NCBI GenBank assembly: GCA_947311845.1
Contig: CAMZMU010000075.1
Location: 19,443,366 to 19,507,365, forward strand
Source: Poa pratensis
Lineage: Eukaryota > Streptophyta > Magnoliopsida > Poales > Poaceae
Reading direction: 5' to 3'
DNA: 64,000 nt
Shown: positions 34,758 through 47,185 of the stretch, piece after piece
Layout of the letters: every line of letters begins with the position of its first letter
Position numbering within the stretch: position 1 is the stretch's first letter
The notes under the pieces: generated by a model
Seen by the model: only the letters and a program-made list of their open reading frames with translations
The model's database searches: none
Told to the model about the DNA's origin: nothing
Program-made: the position numbers and the translations under genes

Positions 34758-36220
34758 TCAAATCGTGAATTTCTTCCTTTGCTGATAAGTGAAATTAGGA
34801 GGCAAAAACTTGGAGACAATAAAGTTAGCATAATCAGCATACCACGGGCTATCATGAGAGTTTACCTTTATGGCTGCCAATTGTTCATCTGGAAAACTAT
34901 CATTAACAGGGATAGGATCATAAAGCACATTTTCCATTCTAGACAAATTATCAGCGACAGGATTATCAACACCCTTCCTATCAACAATATGCAAATCGAA
35001 CTCTTGTAACAAGAGAACCCATCTAATAAGCCTAGGCTTAGCATCTTTCTTTTCCATAAGATATTTAATAGCAGCATGATCGGTGTGAATAGTTACTTTA
35101 GAATCAACAATGTAAGGTCTAAACTTATCACAAGCAAACACAACCGCTAAAAATTCTTTTTCAGTAGTAGCATAATTCTTTTGAGCACTATCAAGAGTTT
35201 TGCTAGCATAATGAATAACATTCAACTTTTTATCAATGCGCTGTCCAAGAACAGCGCCTACGGCAAAATCACTAGCATCACACATTATTTCAAAAGGCAA
35301 GTTCCAATCAGGAGGTTGGACAATAGGGGCAGTTGTTAAAGCTTTCTTAAGGATTTCAAAAGCTTCTTTACAATCATCATAAAACGAAAGGAACATCTTT
35401 TTGCAAAAGATTAGTAAGAGGTTTGAAGTTTTAGAAAAATCTTTTATAAACCTCCTATAAAAACCAGCATGACCAAGGAAACTGCGTATACCTTTAACAT
35501 CCCTTGGACAGGGCATCTTTTCAATAGCTTCAACCTTGGCTCTATCAACTTCAATACCTCTTTCAGAAATTTTATGTCCAAGAACAATACCTTCATTAAC
35601 CATGAAATGGCATTTTTCCCAATTAAGTACAAGGTTTGTTTCTTCACATCTCTGCAAAACTTTATCAAGGTTGTGCAGGCAGTTATCAAAAGAAGTTCCA
35701 TAGACGGAGAAATCGTCCATGAATACTTCCACAATTTTCTCACAAAAACCATGAAATATAGCAGACATACATCTTTGGAAAGTAGCAGGAGCATTACATA
35801 AACCAAAAGGCATACGTCTATAAGCATAAGTTCCATAAGGACAAGTAAAAGTAGTTTTCTCTTGATCTTGGTGTCTAACAGCAATTTGAGAAAAACCAGA
35901 ATATCCATCGAGAAAACAAAAATGAGTGTTCTTAGATAACCTTTCTAACATTTGATCAATAAATGGCAAAGGATAATGATCTTTCTTAGTAGCTTTGTTT
36001 AATTTTGAAAATCAATGCACATTCTATAGCCAACTACAGTTCTTTGTGGAATAAGCTCATCATTATCATTTGCAACAACAGTCATACCTCTCTTTTTAGG
36101 GACACAATGCACAGACTAACCCACCTACTATCAGCAATAGGATAAATTATACCTGCTTCAAGAAGTTTTAATACCTCATTTCTTACCACTTCCTTCATTT
36201 TCGGAATTAATCACCGTTGA
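34758..36220 (-). pseudogene. Gypsy reverse transcriptase and RNase H, frameshifted at the N-terminal side
   Basis: The largest open piece is 34758-35969 (403 codons). It has the RT palm ([29 protein letters not shown], the catalytic box FMDDFSVYG) followed by RNase H ([27 protein letters not shown]). Upstream on the minus strand, up to about 36220, the RT N-terminal part is readable only by changing frame (GIIYPIADSRWVS, then [10 protein letters not shown]), with a stop just before the open piece. RT copies RNA to DNA and RNase H removes the template in the element's life cycle. Confidence 0.92.
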
Positions 36221-36816
36221 TGATCAACAACCGGCTTTGCATCAGGTTCAAGATTAATTATATGTTGACAAACAGCTGGAGAAATTCCCTTAAGATCGTC
36301 CAAGGTATAACCCATGGCGCCTCGATGTTTCCAAGTACTTCCAATAATCTTTCTTCCTCCTGTCCTGAAAGCTTAGCACTAATAATAACAGGATATATTT
36401 TCTTTTCATCTAAATATGCATACTTAAGAGTATCAGGAAGAGTTTTAAGTTCAAAAAATGATCTCCTTTAGGAGGCGTAGGCATCCCTAAAGATTCAACA
36501 GGTAAATTATGTTTAAGGATTGCAGGCTGATGGAGAAAGATATCCTCCAATTCATTTCTTTCCTGCATGAATACCTCACTCTCATGGTCTTCCATAAATT
36601 GCTGCAAAGGATCATTAGGAGCAACAGCAATAGCAGCAAGTTGTTCAATTTCATAATCTTTATTTGGTAGCTCTTTTTCATGCGTTGTTTAGTGAACTTG
36701 GAAAAATTAAATTCATAACTTTCACCACCAAATTTAGTATAAACTTTTTCTTTCTTGCAATCTATAACAGCACACAGGTATTCAAGAAAGGTCTACCAAA
36801 TATAATAGGACAAGAT

Positions 36817-37613
36817 TTACTGCAACCGAACCAAGCACAAGAAAATCGCAGGATACTTAACCTTACCACATAAGACTTCCACATCCCTGACTATCCCAAC
36901 AGGAGAAATAGTATCTCTATTAGCCAGCTGAATAACCACATCAATATCCTCAATTTCGCAATTCCCAATCTCGTGCATTATTTCTTGATAAAGAGAGAAA
37001 GGAATAGCACTAGAGCTAGCACCAATATCACATAAACCATAATAGCAATGATCACCAATTTTCACACAAATAACAGGAATACCAACCTTTTTAACCTTTC
37101 TTCTGGTGGTCTAACAATATTAGAAGCATCTTCACAAAAGATTATATGACCTCCTTCAACGTTTTCTATCACCAAATCCTTAACTAAAGCTACTGAAGAG
37201 TCAACTTTTAATTGTTCATCAGGTTCTTTAGGTCTTCTCTCACTTTTATTAAGGACACTAGTTATAATAGAATGCTCTTTTACTCTAACAGGAAAATGGC
37301 AATTTTTCAACATAGGGGCAGGTAAAATAGGATCAAAAGTATGCACTTGAATTGCATCATCAGGTATAGGAGTGATTTCGATTTCTTTAAAAGGTTCATG
37401 ATACTTTTTCCACTTTTGCTTAGGAATATTAATATAGGAAGCAAAAGATTTAAAAAGATCAACAATAATTTGAGAATCAAGCCCATACTTAGCACTAAAC
37501 TCATGAAAGTCAGGAGTTTCACCATAAGATTCAATGCATTCATAATCGTAAATTATACCTGATTCATTACCTTTATCCATTTCCCAATCTTCAATATTGT
37601 TGAATTCTCTCAA
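36817..37613 (-). pseudogene. Gypsy protease region
   Basis: Two minus-strand frames (37062-37613 and 36817-37065) overlap with a frame change. The second contains CDIGASSSAIPFSLYQ and LANRDTISPVGIVRDVEVL, the retropepsin-like region, with DIGAS in place of the usual D-T/S-G-A. The first is the charged linker between gag and protease. The region 36221-36816 continues the linker towards RT with further frame breaks. Confidence 0.75.
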
Positions 37614-38297
37614 GAAGGTCCCATTTATCTTCTACCTTCTTGTTAGTGAAAGATCCACCGGCGAAGCATCAAGTAAGTCTTTATCCGACGAGAGAGTCTT
37701 GCATAAAAATTGGTAATAATAATTTCTCTGGAATATCATGAATAGGACATTTGAGCATCAAAGATTTCAATCTCCCCCAGCTTGGGAAATACTTTCTCCA
37801 TTACGAGGCCAGAAGTTATAAATATAATTCCTATCTTGGTGTATTTCATGAAGAGGATAAAATAGAATAAAAGATAGGCATAATTTTGTGCCAGTCCAAA
37901 TAGATGAGAATCATCCAATAGCCTGTACCACTCCAAAGCTTTATCCTTCAGCGACAATGAAAACAATTTCCTCATGATCACATCTATGGAAACCCCTGCA
38001 ATCTTAAACAAGCCACATAATTATCTCATAAACAGTAAGTGATGACCAGGATGAACAGTTCCATCTCCTGCATAACGGTTACTCATAATACGATCAACGA
38101 TTCCCATAGGTATTTTAAATGAATACTTTCAGTAGGTGGAGGATCCCGTGTCGCCACAAGTGCAGTGGTGAGGGTGTCTCCAAACATCATTTCAAAAGCA
38201 GACGGCTCCATAATAAATAAAGCAACAGACAAAAATAAAAACAGCACTTGCAATAAAAGTTTCCCTTACCAATTCCACTTACCAATAGCACTACACT
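37614..38297 (-). pseudogene. Gypsy gag remnant
   Basis: A minus-strand frame at 37736-38011 carries KLFSLSLKDKALEWYRLLDD, which matches the gag capsid pattern FPxSLxxKAxxWxxxL. The frame breaks on both sides, no CCHC knuckle was found, and the first codons after the primer site are not open. Confidence 0.65.
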
Positions 38298-38325
38298 CCC
38301 CGGCAACGGCGCCAGAAAATAGTCT

Positions 38326-39836
38326 TGATGATCCACAAGTATAGGGGGTATCGTAGTACATTCGATAAATAAGAGTGTTGAACCCAACGAGGAGCAGAAG
38401 GTGTTGGCAAGTAGTTTCGCGCAAGGTTTCACTGCAAATACTAACAGACTAGTTTTTATGGATTTTTATAATAGCAAATAAATAAAGTGCGAGTAAATAA
38501 AACAGAGCGATAATAATTGCAGCAAGTGGCCCAATCCTTTTTAGCACAAAGGAGAAGCCGGTTGTTTTACTTATGATGGCTAAAGTGTTCCTGAGGACAC
38601 ACGGGAATTTCGTCTAGTCACTTTCGCTTCATACCGCTGATTAGTATTCAATGTTTTGATAAGTGTTGTGTGGGTGAACCTATGCTAATGCAACACCCTT
38701 ACTTGGACCAGTACACACTTGTGATTAAACCTTCCTACAAGCATCCTCAAATGCGAGAAAGTATTTAAGAATTAACTAACCACAGCCTTAAACATTGAGA
38801 TCCTACGCTCCCTTGTGCAATAGCTTACCGACGGGGGTTTAGGTTTCTGTCGCTCCGGCAACCCCACAATAAGTAAACTAAATACACAATGCATTCTCCT
38901 AGGCCCATAAAGGTGAAGTATCATGTAGTCGACGTTCACACGATACCACTAGAAGAATAACACCACAACTAAATATCAAACCATTAAATACTACTCTACA
39001 TAATTCCACTACAAGTGCCAAGACTTCTCCCATGTCCTCAAGAACTAAACGAACTACTCATGAGACATCATTTGGAACATCATCAGAGGTGATAAAGTGA
39101 TGAACAACAATCTGGACATAAAAGTAATTCACCGATAAAACTCAATAGCATCAACTACGACAAGTAGTCAACACCAGAAAAGTAATCCCAATAAACTACA
39201 CAAGGAGGAACCCTAGATATCTCAGCGGAACGAATTGGAGCGGCGGTGATGATGGTGCTGGCAGTGGAGATGGTGTGGATGATGTTCCCGATGAAGCCCG
39301 TGGTGATGACGATGGCAATGGCGATGATTTCCCCCATCCGGGAAGGAATTTCCTCGACATATTTCTCCCTGCCGGAGAGCTTTTTCTCTCTGTGGTTTCC
39401 GCCCCCGAGGCGGCGGCGGAATATTTCGTTGAAGCATCCCACATAATTTTTAGGTCAGAGTGATGATATATGCGAGAGGGGAGAGCTGGAGTTGGCACAG
39501 GACCGCCAGGTGGGCCCCAGGCGCGGTCAAGGGGTTGACCGCGCCTGGGTGGCGTCTGGCCACTCTGTGGCACCCCTCTGGTCCCTCTTTTGGCTCTGTC
39601 CATCTTCTGATGAAATATTAATCTCTGAATGTTCACGGAATTTTTGGAGTTGCAGAAGTATAGTATCTTGACGGTGCTTTTTCCAGCTGATTCTAGGCTC
39701 CGGTAGTTTATTCCTCAATAATCGTCAAACATGCAAAATAAGATAAAATAACATAAGTATTGCACTCTAATATGAAATATATCGATGAATAAGAGTAAAT
39801 TATGATACAAAATAATGATGCAAAATGGACGTATCA
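38326..39836 (-). repeat. 5' LTR of the Gypsy element
   Basis: It runs from TGATGATCCACAAG to GGACGTATCA, 1511 bp. It keeps the GTAGTCGACGTTCACACG segment that the other LTR has lost. The primer-binding site follows on the minus strand after a short spacer. Confidence 0.9.
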
Positions 39837-39841
39837 ATGCG

Positions 39842-40582
39842 CCACTTCTAACACGTACCGGTGGCGCGCGACACAATGTCCAGTTTTATAGTTAGGTCAG
39901 TGGTGTGCAGGAGGACGCGCCACGGTAAGTTTTATTCAGTGGGGCATAGGCACGCGCACGCGACACTGATGAACATGCTGGTGGATAACTAGCGCCGTCG
40001 GCAGTGAAGTATTTCAATTTGGGTGAAGGCGGACGTTTTCGAGGAACTTGCCAAAGATTTTGATTCATTACTTAGATAATCTTACAAATCTAAACATCAT
40101 CTTAATCTAAACCCTAATCTAGAGTTGCGGTCTTGAGGAATTAATGACATTTCGTAGGTGACGACAATGTCCAGCGATGCAGGGACCAAGCGACGATGGA
40201 GGCTTTCGAGGAACTTGCATGCCTCTGGGTGTCCTCCCTAGTCGGTGTCGTAGATGATGTCAAAGACCGACGCACCAGCTTGTGGACTACATTGCGCCGG
40301 TGCTGGAGGAGGTGGTGGCGATGGATTCTGTGTCCTGGCGCAAGGGAGTTTTCGACTGCCGCATGCATGTCGGCGGTCCACAGCGCGGGCCCAGCCACTT
40401 CCTCCTCTTCTGGCTCGCTGGGTATTTTGTCGTCGAAGTCGGTGATCCCGGCCACTTCCTCCTCCTCTAGCTCACCGGGCGTTTTAACAGAATGCCACTT
40501 GTCTTCCGCCTTGACCCATTCGGTGGACGCGGCGGGTTCGACGAAGCTTGCTTGTCGGGCCGCGTGCTCCGCCATCACCACG
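39842..40582 (-). mobile_element. CACTA element 1, interior with part of a captured or encoded gene
   Basis: 39842-39960 continues the GCGCCAC sub-terminal repeats of element 1. On the minus strand, 40141-40582 is open and reads MAEHAARQASFVEPA and EWVKAEDKWHSVKTPGEL, with two acidic EEEEVAG repeats. When CACTA element 2 is removed, this frame joins in phase with 45478 onwards (SSPCWDGV then VMAEHAARQ), so both pieces were one reading frame before the nested insertion. One TAG lies in the upstream half. I do not recognise the protein; it is not a transposase that I can identify. Confidence 0.65.
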
Positions 40583-41685
40583 CACTAGTAGGAAAAAGCC
40601 TTGCAGTTGCGCCGATTTCTCCCTTAGTGGCGCGTTTTTTGACACGCCAGTGGTTATGCGCCACTGCTAACTGGTACCGGTGGTGCACGTTAGATGTGCC
40701 ACGGCTAAGTGTTGCATCTGTGGTGTGTTCTTCACCGCGCCACTGCTGCAAGTTACCTGTGGCGTTCGAAACGCACGCCACCATTTTAATATCAGAATTA
40801 AAATTAAATTTGACGCCAATTTTTAAATTCCACTAAAATGTATTATAATCTATGAACTCAAATTTTGAACTTAAAATTTCATTCATAGCAGCCATAATTT
40901 ACATATTTTCGTGCCAAATTCGCTTACAGGAATTAAAATAAAAACAAAAAACTATGGCATCCGCCGGGCCCTACTCGTCTTCATCCTAGGTGAGGTCGTA
41001 GAACTCGACCTGCGGCCATGGCCAACCAGCCACCGGCGGTGGCGGTAGCCCTGGGTGTAGTGGTGGTGGTGGCCCGGCCGCGGCGGCGTAGGTAGCCCTT
41101 CATGTGCCGGTGTTTCCGGGACCGTGAAGTTCCAGTGCCAGCTCACACTAGTACAGAACGACACATCGGATACCCCTCTATGGAAACGACACGAGTAAGG
41201 CGACGGAAAATCGCGATTCTACCGTTTCTGCTGAGGCCTGACTGAATTGGGCCACAGCTGGCCCGTTAACATTGGTTACGGAGAAATTATTTACTCCGTT
41301 ACCCATATTATTTGCAATGGTCATATATTTAGCTCCGTTTCCGATATTTGATTCTATGGCAACGGAAACTTTGTTGTGTCCGTTTGCAATGTGGACATGT
41401 TCCATCTTCTTGGAATTCGAAGCGAAGAGCGAGTAAATGCTATGGCGTAGTGGCACCGCCCACTACTCCTTAAAAACCTCGATCCCTGCTAGCTCAAGAC
41501 GCCTGGGGCCCACCTGGCGCCCCCGGAGCTCGTCTCCGACTCCGCCTTGCCTTGTTGCCTTCCTTTTATTAAATTTTTTTTGCTATATATTTACCCGGAT
41601 CTCTCGAGGTCCGTATCTCGCGTTTTTGACGTTTTTGTTTTTGAGCTGTCTCTGTTTAGGTCTATACATCCAAACCCTAGCCGCC

Positions 41686-42193
41686 ATGTCTTTGCCGGAG
41701 TCTTCCAAGGATGGGTTCTTCAAGAATGTAGCCAATCCCTATCTCAATGAAGTGAAGATGCATCCGAAGATCATACAGCTGAAGGAGGGAGTTCCTCAGG
41801 TGCAAGATCTGCAAGGACCAAAGAAGGAGGAGGAGGGACATGAAGGCTAGACTTGAAGAAGTAGAACAGGAGGTTTTCGAGTGCAAGGAGATGGTGCTAC
41901 GAGGGGTTGATGCAAATCACCGCATCATCTCTGAACTTATTGCTGAGCACAAGAAGGAAACCAAAGAGCTGAAGGAGGACATCCTATTCTTATGCAAAGA
42001 GACAACACAACTGCAAGCTCATATTTATGATCTACACAATCAGAGCCGTGAGTATGAGGTTAGATTTAAACGTATTAGTTGTGCTGCAAGTTTCAGGATG
42101 TTAGAAACCGTGATGTCCCTTATCGATGGGAAACCTTTGCCATGGAAGAGTGATGATAAAGAACAGGAGATCTGTACACCACCTAAGGAGTAA
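41686..42193 (+). pseudogene. Post-integrase coiled-coil ORF of the truncated Gypsy
   Basis: An ATG in good context (GCCGCCATG) opens MSLPESSKDGFFKNVAN. The frame ends at 41850. A +1-shifted frame beginning at 41840 continues with KARLEEVEQEVFECKEM, KKETKELKEDILFLCKETT and DGKPLPWKSDDKEQ to a stop at 42193. An extra GGAGG-type repeat just before 41840, compared with the sister copy, explains the shift. Charged heptads suggest a coiled coil of about 90 residues. Confidence 0.65.
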
Positions 42194-43898
42194 ATCATCA
42201 TGGGTAATGGCACTCCCTTGGCTTGTTCCAAGCTTGGGGGAGTGCCCCGGTATCATCATCATTATCTTTTATCTTTTATATTTTCAGTAGAGTGTCATAT
42301 CATGAGTAGATAAGTTATCGTATGAAATAGTTTGCAATGTGGAAGTATCGTTCCTTTAGTGAGTTATCTTTGTATCCATTGGTGTGAGTTTGTCTATGAT
42401 GGAATATTAATGAGAAGTATTTGCTTATTTTTTCGCACCTTTTATTTTAGCATTGCAATCTCTTTTATGTGCTGCTCTTGAGAGGAGTGTTGGCTTAAAT
42501 TGAGTGTAGCAAGTAAATCCTTTTGAGTTGTGGCAAAACCTAGCACTGGTCATAATAGTAACACCTTGACATTTAGAGTTGATAAGAAAGATAGCTTGCA
42601 AAATAGTGTATTGTGTACCTTGTCATGCTTGTTAGCTCTCTACCGTTGTATCCTTGCAATTTAGAATTTGATGACTGACTAGGGAAACAATTTACAATGC
42701 ATTATTTATCTAGTCGCTCTATATATTCGGTTGTATCTCTCAACTCTTGTGTTTGCTAAAAAGCCTTGCTAGCCTAAAGCCTTGCATTGAGAGGGAATGC
42801 TTCTCGTGCATCCAAAACCTTGAGCCAAAACCTTCCCAAGTGTCCACCATTACTTCCTACATGTGGTATTTCATTGCTATTCCATGTAAATTAGTCATGT
42901 GCTACCTTTAAAATATTCAAAATACTCGATATTTGTGTCATTGTTTTCAGCTCATGAGGAAGTAGTAGTTTGGTTTATTATCTTCCATACCAAATAATGT
43001 TTATATGACTTGCATGCTTCATCTGCTCGTCAACAATTTGCACATTGCTGGTTAGTCCAATATCATAAAAAAATAGACACTCCTCCATGGATATGTGATT
43101 GATGGAAGGCACTCGAGGATTCGGTTAGCCATGGCTTGTGTATGAAAAGGTGGGGAGGAGTGTCAAAATATATATATATAAAAGTATGATATCTCGAAAC
43201 CGCACTTAAAACTTATTTGGTACGGAAGATATTAAGAACTCTACTGACATTCGTTGACGTTGACAACCACCTCTTTAAAACAATTTTTACTCTTGTTTAC
43301 AAAACTCAAAAAGCTCTGGCACATGATTTAATCCCTGCTTCCCTCTGCGAAGGGCCTATCTTTTACTTTTATGTTGAGTCAGTATACCTATCCTCCTTAT
43401 TCTCCACAAGTAAGCATTTAGTGTTGTGAGATACAATCAACTATATAGCAGCAATATTCTTAATTATGTTTCATTGTAAGTTGTATCTTTCCTCTTGTTA
43501 TCATGTCTAATTCTAATTGCAGGTACACAACTCTAGAGGTTCGCAACGCATGGTAAATACTTTTAGCTTATTAAAACTTGTGACATCTGCTAAATAATAA
43601 CTAGTATATAAAGATTCTTTTGATTTTATAAGAAGTATGAGATGCTGATCATTGTCCGACCAAGAACGTAGTTGCCACAACTCAAGAAGCTTTCCTTGAT
43701 TCACTTTGATATGTATGTTCATCTGCTTTTGTTTCAAGTTAAGTTTCATGAGATTAATTGCTGTCTAAAATGCATGAGTGCGTGCTAATTAAGTGATGCT
43801 TCATGTTCGTATTGCTCTAGTCAGTCCATAAACATGTGGTCATGTTTACTGAGCTCAGTTTTCGCTTGGGGACAAGCGAGGTCTAAGCTTGGGGGAGT

Positions 43899-45415
43899 TG
43901 ATACGTCCATTTTGCATCACTAGTTTGTATCATAATTTAATGTTATTCATTGATATATTTCATATTATAATGCAATAGTTATGTTATTTTATCTTATTTT
44001 GCATGTTTGACGATAATTGGGGAATAAACTGCCGGAGCCTGGGATCAGCTGGAAAAAGCACCATCAAGATACTATATTTCTGCAACTCAAAAAATTCCGA
44101 GAAAATTCAGGGGTTATTATTTTGCGAGAAGACGAAAGGAGCCAGAAGATGGGGCAGAGGGGAGCCACCAGGGCGCCAGACGCCACCTGGCCGCAGTCCA
44201 CCCATGGACCGCGCCTGGGGCCCACCTGGCGGCCGTGGGTCGCCTCCGGCTCCCCCTTTCGCCTATATGACCCCTCTGACCTAAAACACAACGGGGGACG
44301 CTTCGAAGAAATATTCCGCCGCTGCCTCGGGGCGGAAACCACAGAGAGAGAGAAAAGCTCTCCGACAGGAAGAAATCTGCCAGGGAAATTCCTTCCCGGA
44401 GGGGGGAAATCCTTGCCATCGCCATCGTCATCTCCACAGGCTTCATTGGGAACATCATCCACACCATCTTCACCGCCAGCACCATCATCACCGCCGCTCC
44501 ACTTCGTTCTGCTGAGACATCTTGGGTTCCTCCTTGTGTAGTTTACTGGGATTACTTTTCTGGTGTTGATTACTTGTCGTAGTTGATGCTATTGAGTTTT
44601 ATCGGTGAATTACTTTTATGTCCAGATTGTTGTTCATCACTTTATCACCTATGATCATGTTCCAAATGATGTCTCGTGGGTAGTTCGTTTAGTTCTTGAG
44701 GACGTGGGAGAAGTCTTGGCACTAGTAGTGGAATTATGTTGAGTAGTATTTAATGGTTTGATTTTTAAGTTGTGGTGTTATTCTTCTAGTGGTGTCGTGT
44801 GAACGTCGACTACATGATACTTCACCTTTATGGGCCTAGGAGAATGCATTGTGTATTTATTTTACTTGTTGTGGGTTTGCCGGAGCGACAGAAACCTAAA
44901 CCCCCGTCGGTAAGCTATTGCACAAGGGAGCATGGGATCTCGAAGTCTAAGGCTGTGGTTAGTTAATTCTTAAATAATTTCTTGCATTTGCGGATGCTTG
45001 GTAGGAAGGTTTAATCACAAGTGTGTACTGGTCCAAGTAAGGGCGGTGCATTAGCATAGGTTCACCCACACAACACTTATCAAAACATTGAATACTAATG
45101 AGCGGTATGAAGCGAAAGTGACTAGACGAAATTCCCGTGTGTCCTCAGGAACGCTTTAGCCATCATAAGTAAAACAACCGGCTTGTCCTTTGTGCTAAAA
45201 AAGATCGGGCCACTTGCTGCAATTATTATTGCTCTCTTTTATTTACTCGCACTTTATTTATTTGTTATTATAAAAATCCATAACAACTTGTCTGTTAGTA
45301 TTTGCAGTGAAACCTTGGGCGAAACTACTTGCCAACACCTTCTACTCCTCATTGGGTTCGACACTGTTATTTATCAAAAGTACTACGATACACCCCATAT
45401 ACTTGTGGGTCATCA
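43899..45415 (+). repeat. 3' LTR of the truncated Gypsy
   Basis: It starts TGATACGTCCATTTTGC right after the polypurine tract and ends ACTTGTGGGTCATCA, 1517 bp. It is the reverse complement of the LTRs at 29524-30999 and 38326-39836. Confidence 0.9.
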
Positions 45416-45477
45416 TGGTGCGCGAAAAAAAGGACGCCACTGATACAGGTACTACACTAAGGGTTTTCCTACTAGTA

Positions 45478-46050
45478 ACGCCGTCCCAACAGGGCGATGA
45501 CATGGAGAACTTGGGATGTATCCGCCTCTCCCATAGCATGTCCTACCACACGCGCTTGATGAAGTTAAGACGCTCTTGCCCTTCGAGCGGCGGCTCCACC
45601 GGGACTTGCACAGCGTTCACCATCCAGTTTTCCAACAGCCAGCAGCAGGGTGTCAACGGAGCATTGTGGTGGACGAAGGCGCATGCCTATGGGGTCGTGA
45701 GAAGACGGCGATGGTCCAGCAGGGAGGAAGGCGGCGCCGAGCTCGAATCTTCGCCGCGCCGTTTCCGCCAGAGCGGCTGGTGGCACCGACGGAAGCGACA
45801 CATCTGGTGGAGAAAGTGGGGAGGAGAGAGGTGTGCGGCAAAAACTGAATGACGATAGAATGAGGAGGAAAGGGTTTTTAACGTCGGCCGGCCCTTGGGT
45901 ACAGGCACTTACGCCAGCGCCAACGCCAACGCCTCCCATATGTCCCGCCATGGCGCCACCCGCGAGGCCATCCATAGACGCCCGTTAGGGCCACGTGTGT
46001 CCTCGCGCTGCGGAAAGGGTGGCGGTTCGACCCTAGCGCCAGCCCCGTGC
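45478..46050 (-). other. CACTA element 1 interior, second half of the split frame, plus GC-rich spacer
   Basis: The minus strand reads from about 45620 towards 45481 as PVEPPLEGQERLNFIKRVW, stop, DMLWERRIHPKFSMSSPCW and continues in phase at 40582. A GC-rich frame upstream (45565-45975) overlaps in another phase and is not clearly coding. 45890-46050 is GC-rich without recognised features. Confidence 0.5.
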
Positions 46051-46313
46051 CTACTCTTGCACTGGATCCCGTGACAGTCTCGGGAATCTCAGGCTCGTTA
46101 TGTGGCGGGGACGGCGGGGCGTAGGACGGCTCGTAGCGGTGCTCTGGACCACCGATGAGGGAGTTCGTCGGTGTCGGGCTGCCTTAGCGTGAGCTGCGCA
46201 CGTAGTAGCACCCACAACGCCTTCTCTCTTCTTCTTGGGCGGCATCATCTATGTCACCGGTGACGGAGATGAAACTCGCTAGATCACTTGCGCCCCCTAC
46301 CTAGCGCGCCAGA
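46051..46313 (-). mobile_element. Leader of a truncated LTR retrotransposon with primer-binding site
   Basis: On the minus strand, the LTR end (46314) is followed by two bases and TGGCGCGCTAGGTAGGGG (about 46294-46311), a primer-binding-site-like sequence, then a leader and a 65-codon frame starting MMPPKKKREGVVG (46051-46248), perhaps the gag start. The element is cut off after this. Confidence 0.6.
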
Positions 46314-47185
46314 TGTCGCTTCCGCGAACATGAACACCGGGAATCCGAGGACCCCGTTTTAAAGACTCGGTACAGGAGAGCTAGGAGGATCTTGCGAGCT
46401 CGAGAATGATATGGAAAGTAAACCACAAGAGCAGTTTACCCAGGTTCAGGCCGCTGTATAGCGTAAAACCCTACTCATGCTTGTTTGAATATTTGGTGGT
46501 GGTGACTGTTTTTCGGGCAACAAAGTGAGTTCCCCGAGAACTCCAGATCCGAGCCTCGGGGAGGAAGAAAGGTACAGCGAGGCTAGGTTGGATCTGGGCT
46601 CGTCTCTCTTCCTCTCTGGCTTGTGGCTCAAGATGATTTGATCCCCTCTTAGGTTGCCATGGTCCTCCTTTTATATCTCAAGGGCATACGACAATGGGGT
46701 GGCGCCCGTTGTCCAACCACAAAACGGTTGTAGAGCGAGATACCAAAAAAGTGATGGGGTTTGGTGGGTGGAAGGTGCTTCCCTCTGTCTTGCTTGCCTG
46801 CCCTCTGTTGGGATAAGGCCAAGATGGTGCAGCTTTTGCCAAAGATGGTAAGGCGGGCACGTGACCTTACCGGCCTAGACTGGGGAGGCGACGGAGCACC
46901 TCGGTGTGATCCATCAACCATAAGGGCTGGTCTTTCCATTGAGTAGAGTAGAGGCTCCAGGAAAATATTGTCCGTTCGCCGGAGGATGTCACCTGGGTGG
47001 ATTACCAAGGGGTTCCCAGGAGGTCTTCTTTATCGTCCTTTTCGACGTACTTGCCACGCTCTTTCTGGGATAGAGCGTTCCTGGAGCAATACGGGTGTCA
47101 TCCACAGGGCTTTCAGACTCTCAGTCACTAACTGCGGCCCATGCGTGGCGGGCCCGTGGGGACCCCTTGTTCCACGGGTACGACA
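46314..47185 (-). repeat. LTR of a second retrotransposon family, truncated element
   Basis: It begins TGTCGCTTCCGCG and ends CGGGTACGACA, so it has TGTCG/CGACA ends, and is 872 bp long. The CAGTTTACCCAGGTTCAGGC segment (about 46431-46450) is of a type common in grass LTRs. Module 4 homology starts directly after it (GGAACACCAAACG at 47186), so this insertion marks the left edge of module 4. Copia or Gypsy cannot be decided from this part. Confidence 0.65.

Larger units (their letters stand above)
29524..39836 (-). mobile_element. Full-length Gypsy LTR retrotransposon, decayed
   Basis: A 10.3 kb element between perfect ATGCG duplications (29519-29523 and 39837-39841), inserted in CACTA element 1. 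Minus-strand order: 5' LTR, primer-binding site TGGCGCCGTTGCCGGGG (38298-38314), gag, protease, RT-RNase H, integrase, a coiled-coil ORF, about 1.7 kb non-coding, polypurine tract, 3' LTR. The RT-before-integrase order makes it Gypsy. The primer site is of the type reported for Athila and many grass Gypsy elements. Several frameshifts make it non-autonomous. The two LTRs differ by substitutions and indels (for example about 35 bp missing near 30120), so the insertion is not recent. Confidence 0.93.
41500..45415 (+). mobile_element. 5'-truncated Gypsy element, same family as 29524-39836
   Basis: From GCCTGGGGCCCACCTGG onward it follows, in opposite orientation, the end of the 10.3 kb element: coiled-coil ORF, long non-coding part (42194-43885), polypurine tract AAGCTTGGGGGAGT (43886-43898) and LTR. 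The gag-pol part and the 5' LTR are missing. The two copies form an inverted pair. Confidence 0.88.
40583..45477. mobile_element. CACTA element 2, nested in CACTA element 1
   Basis: It begins CACTAGTAGGAAAAAGCC and ends TTTTCCTACTAGTA (last base changed from G). ACG occurs on both sides (40580-40582 and 45478-45480) as a 3-bp duplication. Sub-terminal repeats of the GCGCCAC / GTGGCGC type are present. Inside are a GC-rich proline/histidine frame on the minus strand (40952-41164), a further CACTA-like terminus at 41146 (CACTAGTACAGAACG), a palindromic GGTTACGGAG / CTCCGTTACC pair (about 41274-41304), and a truncated Gypsy (about 41500-45415). No transposase seen. Confidence 0.8.

Noticed and set aside
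41146..41452. A third complete small CACTA element inside CACTA element 2
   Set aside because: The left end CACTAGTACAG is convincing but the proposed right end (GGCGTAGTG) does not match it and the flanking triplets differ (TCA and GCA).
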